13,812 nt of DNA from Pseudomonadota bacterium (GTDB lineage Bacteria > Pseudomonadota > Alphaproteobacteria > Caulobacterales > Caulobacteraceae): positions 1-13,812 of the forward strand of contig JAEXZS010000029.1 of assembly GCA_023451375.1 (NCBI GenBank), read 5' to 3'. The translations under genes and the position numbers were made by a program. The notes beneath the pieces are model-generated. The model made no database searches and was not told where the DNA came from. It was given only the letters and a program-made list of their open reading frames with translations. Shown here in pieces: positions 8,191 through 13,812 of this stretch. Every line of letters starts with the position of its first letter. Positions within the stretch are counted from its first letter, which is position 1.

Positions 8191-10932
8191 ATGCGTTCCA
8201 CGCATGGATTCCAATTCGCACTGACGGCGGGCGCTTCGGCGCTTGCGATCACTTTGGGCGCGGGTTCTGCCTTCGCTCAGGAGGCGCCGGCCGAGCAGGC
8301 GGCCGAGGTTGATGAAATCGTTGTCACCGGATTCCGCGCCAGTCTGGCGAATGCGCTGAACATCAAGCGCAACGAGAACGGCGTGGTCGACGCCATCTCG
8401 GCCGAGGACATGGCGGACTTCCCTGACCTGAACTTGGCGGAATCGCTCCAGCGCATTCCCGGCGTGGCCATCACCCGGCGGTCAGGCGAAGGGCGCCAGA
8501 TTTCTGTTCGGGGCCTGGGTCCGGACTACACTCGCGTGCGTGTCAACGGCATGGAGGCGATCGCCACCTCCTCGGGCACCTCCAACTCGGGCGGCACCAA
8601 CCGGGGGCGTGGCTTCGACTTCAACATCTTCTCCTCCGACCTGTTCGCGAACCTGATCGTCCGAAAGACCGCTTCGGCCGAGGTGGATGAGGGATCGCTG
8701 GGCGCCACCGTCGACCTGAACGCCTCCAAGCCGTTCGACACCCCAGGGCGCAAGCTCGTCCTGTCGGCCCAAGGGAGCTACAACGAACTGGCGGGCGACG
8801 TGACGCCTGGCTTGTCCTTTCTGGCCAGCGACCGGTTCATGGACGACCGCCTAGGCGTTCTGATTTCGGCCTCCTATGACGAGCGCCACTTGATCGAGGA
8901 AGGCGCCAACATCACCCGGTGGACCTACGGTGGCTCCAACGGCGGTTGGAACCCGGCCTCGACCGTGCCTGGCCTGGTCACAGGCTCGGATCCCGGGCAG
9001 CTGAACTATATCGTCAGGGGCTATGATGACGCTGAGAATGGAATCTACGCTCCGCGCATCCCCGCCTACGCCAGCTACGACACGTCATCTGAACGGCTGG
9101 GTCTCTCGGGGGCGGTGCAGTTCCGCCTGACCGACGCCACCCTGATCACCCTCGAGGGGCTGTATTCCAAGTTCGAGGGCGTGCGTCTCGAATCCCAGCT
9201 GCAGGCGCTGGGGCTCAGCCGCCCGGGTGCGGGCAAGCCGCAGTCGATCATCCGTTCGGGCGTCCTTGACGGGAACAATCTGGTCCAGGCCGACATCGAC
9301 AACGTCGACCTGCGCACCCAGTCCAGCCACAACGAACTGAACACCGAGTTCAAGCAGATCACAGGCTCCATCGAGCACGACTTCAGCGACCGCGCCCGTG
9401 TCAAGCTCACCGCCGGTCGTTCGGAGTCCAGCTACAACGATCCGATCGCGACCGTGGTCACCTTCGAGCGCATCGATTCCGACGGCTTCTCCTATGACTT
9501 CCGCCCGCGGATGATGGAGATGGACCTGGGCTTCGACGCGACCGATCCGAACGCCTGGTACACCGCTCAGGGAACTTCAGAGGTGCGCCTGACGCCGGAA
9601 TGGGTCAATAACGCCTTCACCACCTTCAAGGCGGCCGGCGAGTACGACTTCAGCGACAACCTGACATTGAAGGTCGGCGCGGATTACAAGCGTTTCGACT
9701 TCGAGAACCGGGCCCTCGAGCGTCCCAGCACCTACGTCACGCCGGTCCTGGCCGCCGGGGACGACATCGCCGCCGTTTCGCGGACCTTCAACTTCGACCA
9801 GGGCCTGGGTCTGCCGGATTCCGCCCTGAGGCGTTGGCTGGCGCCCGACCTGGGCAAGTACGTCGACGCCTACGACATCTACAGTGGCGAGGGCATGTGG
9901 GAGCTGGTCGAGGACACCGGGGCGAGGTCCGAGGTCCGCGAAGAGACGACCGGCGTTTATGCGCAGCTGGATTTCCGTTTCACGGCCTTCGGCCTGCCCT
10001 GGCGCGGAGACGTCGGCGCGCGCTGGTTCAAGACCGAGCAGCGGTCGGGCGGCAATGCGGTGGTCGGCGACGAGGTGTCGTTCATCACCGTCGACAACGA
10101 ATACGACATGATCCTGCCGTCCGCCAATCTGTCGGTGGAGTTCACCGACGCTCTGATGGGCCGGGTCAGCATCGCCGAGACCATAGCCCGACCGGGGCTG
10201 GGCAGCCTGTCCCCCGGCGGCAATGTCTCCGTTCAGGGCGCGAACCGCAGCTATTCCGCCGGCAACCCCTTCCTGAAACCGACGAAGTCCAAGAACCTGG
10301 ACCTGTCGCTTGAGTGGTATCCGCAAAGCGGAGCGATCCTGGCGGCGGGCGTCTTCTACAAGGACATCGACACCTTCGTCCAAACCCTGCGCAGCGAGGC
10401 GGTCTACAGCAGCCTGGGTTTGCCGAACTCTCTGATCGAGGGCACTGAAGCCACGCCGGACATGGTGTTCTCCGTGACCCAGCCCGTAAACTCCGACGGC
10501 GGCGATCTGATGGGGTTCGAACTGAACCTGCAGCAGCCCTTCACCTTCCTGCCGGGCTTCTGGTCGAACTTCGGCATCCTGGCCAACTACACCTTCGTCG
10601 ATTCCGACATCGAGTACGTCACTTCTTCGGCTCCGGGAGCGCCGGTGGTCAACGCCACCCTCATCGGCCTGTCCAAGAACGCCTGGAACGGCACCCTCTA
10701 CTATGAGGACGACCGTTTCAGCGCCCGGGTCTCCGTCGCCTATCGCGACGAGTATCTGACGGGGGTGCCTGGCAATGACTTCAACAGCTGGCACGGCACC
10801 AACGCCACGACCAACGTGGATGCCCAGGTGGCCTACAACTTGACGGACAGCGTCCGGATCAGCCTGGAAGGGCTGAATCTGACCGACGAGTACAACGATC
10901 TCTACGTCGACGAAAGCGTACCCATCCGGTGA
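8191..10932 (+). CDS. TonB-dependent receptor, 3' end truncated by IS66
   Basis: This outer-membrane receptor belongs to the Xanthomonas/Caulobacter TonB receptor type that usually takes up carbohydrates. The 913-aa product has a Sec signal peptide (cleavage after AFA, residue 29), a TonB-box-like DEIVVTGFR at 41-49, a plug domain with DFPDLNLAESLQRIPGVAITR and ISVRGLGPDYTRVRVNG, and a barrel containing ARPGLGSLSPGG and LKPTKSKNLDLSLEWY. ATG 8191 follows a purine-rich site (AGGGGAAGGAAA) and gives a proper signal peptide, unlike longer in-frame starts. The C-terminus runs NLTDEYNDLYVDES, then VPIR and stop. Those last four residues and the stop come from the IS66 terminal repeat that begins at 10918. 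Relatives continue about 20-30 residues to a final beta strand ending in an aromatic residue, which the barrel-assembly machinery reads. The protein is therefore probably poorly assembled or inactive. Confidence 0.92.
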   Translation: MRSTHGFQFALTAGASALAITLGAGSAFAQEAPAEQAAEVDEIVVTGFRASLANALNIKRNENGVVDAISAEDMADFPDLNLAESLQRIPGVAITRRSGEGRQISVRGLGPDYTRVRVNGMEAIATSSGTSNSGGTNRGRGFDFNIFSSDLFANLIVRKTASAEVDEGSLGATVDLNASKPFDTPGRKLVLSAQGSYNELAGDVTPGLSFLASDRFMDDRLGVLISASYDERHLIEEGANITRWTYGGSNGGWNPASTVPGLVTGSDPGQLNYIVRGYDDAENGIYAPRIPAYASYDTSSERLGLSGAVQFRLTDATLITLEGLYSKFEGVRLESQLQALGLSRPGAGKPQSIIRSGVLDGNNLVQADIDNVDLRTQSSHNELNTEFKQITGSIEHDFSDRARVKLTAGRSESSYNDPIATVVTFERIDSDGFSYDFRPRMMEMDLGFDATDPNAWYTAQGTSEVRLTPEWVNNAFTTFKAAGEYDFSDNLTLKVGADYKRFDFENRALERPSTYVTPVLAAGDDIAAVSRTFNFDQGLGLPDSALRRWLAPDLGKYVDAYDIYSGEGMWELVEDTGARSEVREETTGVYAQLDFRFTAFGLPWRGDVGARWFKTEQRSGGNAVVGDEVSFITVDNEYDMILPSANLSVEFTDALMGRVSIAETIARPGLGSLSPGGNVSVQGANRSYSAGNPFLKPTKSKNLDLSLEWYPQSGAILAAGVFYKDIDTFVQTLRSEAVYSSLGLPNSLIEGTEATPDMVFSVTQPVNSDGGDLMGFELNLQQPFTFLPGFWSNFGILANYTFVDSDIEYVTSSAPGAPVVNATLIGLSKNAWNGTLYYEDDRFSARVSVAYRDEYLTGVPGNDFNSWHGTNATTNVDAQVAYNLTDSVRISLEGLNLTDEYNDLYVDESVPIR
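10910..10917. repeat. Predicted left copy of the 8-bp target duplication
   Basis: ACGAAAGC sits immediately outside the left terminal repeat, and IS66 insertions normally duplicate 8 bp. The right copy would start at 13813, beyond the window, so this is a prediction. Confidence 0.5.
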
Positions 10933-10939
10933 GCACCGC
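10918..10939 (+). repeat. IS66 left terminal inverted repeat
   Basis: Starts GTACCCATCCGGTGAGCACC and matches the inverted right end at 17 of 22 bases. It supplies the codons V-P-I-R and the TGA stop that end the truncated receptor. Confidence 0.85.
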
Positions 10940-10952
10940 GACGAGCTGACGG

Positions 10953-11354
10953 CTAGTTCGGCTGTAGAATGCCGTCCGTCTCGATCAGTCTGAGGGCCTG
11001 GCGGAGGGTTTTGGACCGGTAAAGGCAGTGCCAGACCCCGGTGTGGCGATGCCACTGGATGTTGAAGCTGTCCGGGGCGAGCCAGTCGAGACGGACGAAC
11101 GGCGCGTCGAACTCGTAACCGAGGTTGTCAGCGAAGCCAGAGCGGTAGCGTTGGATGAGCCGATAGCGGGCTCCGTGCCACTTGCCCTGGATATTGACGG
11201 GATAGTTGAACTCAGTGGGACGTACGACCGGCAAGAACCGCGGCTTCAAGATATCCTCGATGAACCGCTCGCAGGTGGACGTGATGTGCACCTTCTCAGT
11301 GGGTGACGGCCCGCTCACGGAAGCGCCACGACGGATGAGCTGGTCCAGTTCCAC
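10953..11354 (-). CDS. Small IS66 accessory ORF, hypothetical
   Basis: The 133-aa product lies within the insertion sequence, downstream of tnpC, and its GTG start overlaps the tnpC end by 40 bp, which suggests translational coupling. The core reads CERFIEDILKPRFLPVVRPTEFNYPVNIQGKWHG, then RYRSGFADNLGYEFDAPFVRLDWLAPDSFNIQWHRHTGVWHCLYRSKTLRQALRLIETDGILQPN. It has no signal peptide or membrane segment. It may resemble the small DUF3024-type proteins, but I cannot confirm this. The acidic/aromatic pattern and full-length frame suggest a real protein rather than noise. The exact start is uncertain, since the first ~20 residues overlap tnpC. Function unknown; such fourth ORFs are seen in some IS66 relatives. 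Confidence 0.65.
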   Translation of the reverse strand: MELDQLIRRGASVSGPSPTEKVHITSTCERFIEDILKPRFLPVVRPTEFNYPVNIQGKWHGARYRLIQRYRSGFADNLGYEFDAPFVRLDWLAPDSFNIQWHRHTGVWHCLYRSKTLRQALRLIETDGILQPN

Positions 11355-12958
11355 GGCAACAACTCGTCGAGGCGGTTGCTGGGAAGGTCATTGATGCGCG
11401 CCAGGACGTCGGCCAGCCAGGCCTGAGGATCGACGTCGTTCATCTTCGCAGTGGCGATCAGGCTGTACATGGTCGCCGCCCGCTGGCCGCCACGGTCTGA
11501 GCCGCAGAACAGCCAGGATTTGCGCCCGAGCGCGATGCCTCGCAGAGCACGTTCGGCGGCGTTGTTGCTCAGGCAGACGCGGCCGTCCTCCAGGAAGAGT
11601 GTGAAGGACGGCCAGCGCTTCTGCAGGTAGTTGATCGCCTTGACGATACCGTGGCTGCCGGTCAGCGGCTCGCGTGCCGCGGCCAGCCATTCCTTGAGTT
11701 CGGCGACGATGGGCGCGCTCTGCGTCTGGCGGACGGCAAGACGTTCGGCTGGGCTGGCGCCGTTGATGGTCCGCTCGATCGCGAACAGGGCGTCGATCAG
11801 GCGCACGGCTTCCAGCGCCTTGGGATACACAGCTCTGGGCTTCTCGCCGCGCGCCTTCTTGCGCTGGGCGGCCTCAAGGTCAGCCAACTCGAAGAACTTG
11901 CGCCGGCCGTGCGCCCAGCACGCTGCTTCCAGGATCGGACCGGGCGGCCGGCCCTCCTTGTAGAGTTCGTTGTAGCCGCCATAGGCGTCGGCCTGCAGAA
12001 CACCGCACCAGGTCTGCAGATGGGTCTGAGGATGCATCCCTCGCCGATCCCGGGAGTAGTGGAAGATCGCCGCGGGCGGCGAAGTCGCGCCGAACGGTGC
12101 GTCATCGCGCACATAGGTCCAGAGCCGGGCGATGTCGGTCTTGCCCTTGGCCAGAACCGGGACGGTCGTGTCGTCGCCATGCAGTCGCTCGGCGGCCAGC
12201 ACATGGGCTTCAATGCGCTGGTACAGCGGCGCCAGCACCGAAGCGACGCCGCCAACCTGGTCCGCGAGCGTCGACAGGCTCAGTGGCACGCCTTCTCTGG
12301 CATAGCGCTCGGCCTGCCGGTTCAGCGGCTGATGCTGGCCGAACTTCTCGAACATGATCATCGCCAGCAGGCTTGGCCCCGCCCAGCCGCGTGGCAGAAC
12401 GTGGAACGGCGCCGGCGCCTGAGCGATGGTCTCGCAGTCCCGGCACGAGAACTTCTCACGCACCGTCTGGATCACCTTCCACTGGCGCGGAATCACCTCC
12501 AGCGTCTCGGTGATGTCCTCGCCCAGTTTGCTCAGCCGCTCACCGCCGCAGCAGGCGCAGGCCGTCGGCGTTTCCAGCACCACCCGTTCGCGTGGCAGGT
12601 GTTCGGGGAAGGGCTGGCGAGACGGCTTCTTACGGGCGAACGCCCTGACCGTCGTGGTCGCCCGGGCCGCCTTCTCGGCGGCCAGCTCATCTTCGGTGGC
12701 CGAGGCCTCCAGCTCTTCGAGCTGCAGCTCCATCTGATCCAGCAACCGGCTGGAACGCTCCGAGGAGACGCCGAACGTCTCGCGTTTCAGCTTGGCGATC
12801 ATCAGCTTCAGGTGCGCGATCAGCGCCTGGTCTTCAGAGCGCTCTGCCTTGGCGACGGCGACCTCGGCACGGGCCTCATCGCGCTCGTTGCGCATGCTGG
12901 CCAGCGCCGCCTTCAGCGCTTCGAACTCCTCTGCACTGGGCGCGGTCGCGGCTTCCAT
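11315..12958 (-). CDS. tnpC: IS66 transposase TnpC (DDE enzyme)
   Basis: The 547-aa catalytic transposase has a leucine-rich coiled coil (about residues 10-100, with IAHLKLMIAKLKRETFGVSSERS). A zinc-ribbon-like region follows, with C134, C136, C137 and C172, C175 (ACACCGGE and FSCRDC). The catalytic core carries probable acidic residues D262/D263 (LHGDDTTVPVL), D324 (LQADAYGGYNELY) and E469 (NNAAERALRG). The C-terminal SLIATAKMNDVDPQAWLADVLARINDLP is the standard IS66 end domain. ATG 12958 gives the familiar start, and a GTG at 12982 in frame is an alternative. It is 71 bp after tnpB. All motifs are present and the frame is uninterrupted, so the element may still be active. Confidence 0.95.
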   Translation of the reverse strand: MEAATAPSAEEFEALKAALASMRNERDEARAEVAVAKAERSEDQALIAHLKLMIAKLKRETFGVSSERSSRLLDQMELQLEELEASATEDELAAEKAARATTTVRAFARKKPSRQPFPEHLPRERVVLETPTACACCGGERLSKLGEDITETLEVIPRQWKVIQTVREKFSCRDCETIAQAPAPFHVLPRGWAGPSLLAMIMFEKFGQHQPLNRQAERYAREGVPLSLSTLADQVGGVASVLAPLYQRIEAHVLAAERLHGDDTTVPVLAKGKTDIARLWTYVRDDAPFGATSPPAAIFHYSRDRRGMHPQTHLQTWCGVLQADAYGGYNELYKEGRPPGPILEAACWAHGRRKFFELADLEAAQRKKARGEKPRAVYPKALEAVRLIDALFAIERTINGASPAERLAVRQTQSAPIVAELKEWLAAAREPLTGSHGIVKAINYLQKRWPSFTLFLEDGRVCLSNNAAERALRGIALGRKSWLFCGSDRGGQRAATMYSLIATAKMNDVDPQAWLADVLARINDLPSNRLDELLPWNWTSSSVVALP

Positions 12959-13029
12959 GACCCGAATTGAATCACAGATCACGCCGCTTGTGGCGCCCTA
13001 AAATGCAGCCGGGCCCAACTATTTTCGGC

Positions 13030-13371
13030 TCAGCCGGCGCTGCTCGGCCGCCAGCTGTGCTGGGGATTACGCCAGTCGATTCCTTCCAGAAGGTAGCCCA
13101 GCTGGGCGCTTGTCAGCGCGACAGCTCCACCCTCAGCCTTCGGCCAGATGAACCGTCCCCGCTCCAGCCGCTTGGCGTAGAGCGACATGCCGATCCCGTC
13201 ATGCCAGATGATTTTCAGCAGGGAGCCGCCGCGACCGCGGAACACATAGAGGTCGCCGCCGTGGGGATCGCGCTTGAGGTGCTCCTGCACCAGCAGCGCC
13301 AGCCCCTGCATCCCCTTCCTCATGTCCGTGTGGCCAGTGGAGATCCAGACTCGACCGCCTGGGGGTATCAT
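13030..13371 (-). CDS. tnpB: IS66 accessory protein TnpB
   Basis: The 113-aa protein is the IS66 Orf2 family. It contains the characteristic VWISTGHTDMRKGMQGLALLVQE, then YVFRGRGGSLLKIIWHDGIGMSLYAKRLERGRFIWP. Its exact biochemical role is not settled, but it is required for efficient transposition of IS66 elements that carry it. The ATG overlaps the tnpA stop as ATGA, so the two are translationally coupled. Confidence 0.95.
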   Translation of the reverse strand: MIPPGGRVWISTGHTDMRKGMQGLALLVQEHLKRDPHGGDLYVFRGRGGSLLKIIWHDGIGMSLYAKRLERGRFIWPKAEGGAVALTSAQLGYLLEGIDWRNPQHSWRPSSAG

Positions 13372-13709
13372 CGCAGCGCCCGCAGCACCGCGCCCACAAG
13401 CACCGGCGAGGCGGCACCGGTGATGCTCACTCGTGCCGCCGCCAGTTCAACCCGGATCACCGGATCACCGCTCGGCCCGGATCTGGACCCAGCATCCGCC
13501 ATGACGGCTTCGACGAAAGCCGGGTCGCCGGTCTGCGTACGCGCATTACGACGCCAGGTGTAGATCAGGCTCGAAGAGACCTCGTGACGGCGGGCGACCT
13601 CACTGACGCAGGCCCCCGGCGAAAACGCTTCTTCCAGGATGGCCAGCCTCTCCTCGTCGCGCCACCGGCGGCGGCGTTCCGGTCCCGTTAGCAGGGTAAT
13701 CTGGCTCAT
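13368..13709 (-). CDS. tnpA: IS66 accessory protein TnpA (HTH)
   Basis: The 113-aa protein is the IS66 Orf1 type, with a helix-turn-helix resembling IS3/IS911 OrfA: RRRWRDEERLAILEEAFSPGACVSEVARRHEVSSSLIYTWRR (residues 12-54). It probably binds the element's ends or the promoter just upstream. It is the first gene of the tnpABC operon. The first base after its ATG side (13710) begins the palindromic region described separately. Confidence 0.93.
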   Translation of the reverse strand: MSQITLLTGPERRRRWRDEERLAILEEAFSPGACVSEVARRHEVSSSLIYTWRRNARTQTGDPAFVEAVMADAGSRSGPSGDPVIRVELAAARVSITGAASPVLVGAVLRALR

Positions 13710-13761
13710 CTGCGCTTAAGCTCGCTCGAACGCCCGGTCTTAAGACCAGGCTTAAGCGCAG
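13710..13761. repeat. Nested palindromes upstream of tnpA
   Basis: CTGCGCTTAAG at 13710-13720 is perfectly inverted as CTTAAGCGCAG at 13751-13761, and between them lies a 12-bp perfect palindrome GGTCTTAAGACC (13736-13747). The hexamer CTTAAG therefore occurs three times in 52 bp. The position, between the right end and tnpA, suits an operator/promoter or transposase-binding region. Confidence 0.75.
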
Positions 13762-13790
13762 AGCATCGCCGGAGAATTCAGCGAAACAAG

Positions 13791-13812
13791 GCGGCCCCCA
13801 CCGGAGGGTTAC
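13791..13812 (-). repeat. IS66 right terminal inverted repeat
   Basis: Read inward it gives GTAACCCTCCGGTGGGGGCC, pairing with the left end at 17 of 22 bases. It ends on the last base of the window. Confidence 0.85.

Larger units (their letters stand above)
10918..13812 (-). mobile_element. Complete IS66-family insertion sequence (2895 bp)
   Basis: The ends are imperfect inverted repeats, 17 of 22 matching, both starting GTA: GTACCCATCCGGTG at the left (10918 onward) and GTAACCCTCCGGTG read inward from the right end (13812). Between them lie tnpA, tnpB and tnpC in the usual IS66 order on the minus strand, plus a small fourth ORF. The length fits the family range of about 2.5-2.9 kb. It is inserted in the TonB receptor gene. 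IS66 elements make 8-bp target duplications, so ACGAAAGC at 10910-10917 should recur just after the window. Confidence 0.92.

Noticed and set aside
9577..11055. A 492-aa open frame on the minus strand across the receptor 3' half
   Set aside because: It is the antisense shadow of the TonB receptor. The receptor frame has clear domain motifs, while this one has low-complexity Q/R/G/V composition and crosses the IS66 boundary.
11651..12970. A 439-aa open frame on the plus strand
   Set aside because: Antisense of tnpC, which has all IS66 catalytic motifs. The long opposite frame comes from high-GC codon bias.

Overview
The window looks like a high-GC alphaproteobacterial chromosome, most likely Caulobacterales (Brevundimonas or Caulobacter type). 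This rests on overall base composition, a TonB-dependent receptor of the Xanthomonas/Caulobacter type, and an initiator tRNA with an A:T/G:C/G:C anticodon stem. Genus assignment is inference.

Layout. (1) 1-625: an intact initiator tRNA-fMet with its terminator, overlapped head-on by the C-terminal remnant of a serine recombinase whose last residues are read from the antisense strand of the tRNA. This is the usual scar of an element that integrated at a tRNA gene. (2) 626-1022: gene-free, with several small hairpins. (3) 1023-10932: an aldarate/uronate catabolic and uptake locus. On the + strand lie a 5-dehydro-4-deoxyglucarate dehydratase (kdgD), a LysR regulator and a secreted type-B carboxylesterase broken by a one-base frameshift. 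Converging on these, on the - strand, is a two-gene unit made of a GudP-like glucarate/galactarate transporter and a translationally coupled Tat-exported 614-aa protein of unknown family. Divergent from the transporter is a large TonB-dependent receptor. (4) 10918-13812: a complete IS66-family element (tnpA, tnpB, tnpC and a fourth small ORF, all on the - strand) whose left terminal repeat lies inside the 3' end of the receptor gene and whose right terminal repeat ends on the last base of the window.

How the genes fit together. The receptor would bring a ligand, probably a uronic- or aldaric-acid-containing glycan or oligomer, across the outer membrane. The exported 614-aa protein and the esterase would process it in the periplasm, the GudP-like carrier would import the acid sugar, and KdgD would convert 5-dehydro-4-deoxyglucarate to 2-oxoglutarate semialdehyde. 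The enzymes before and after KdgD (aldarate dehydratase, semialdehyde dehydrogenase) are not in the window.

The main new observation is a 28-base promoter/operator-like element, identical at 25 positions, that occurs upstream of kdgD and again, in the matching orientation, upstream of the transporter. It links the two transcription units into one regulon. The locus also appears to be decaying or partly inactivated, with a frameshifted esterase and a receptor whose last beta strand was removed by the IS66 insertion.
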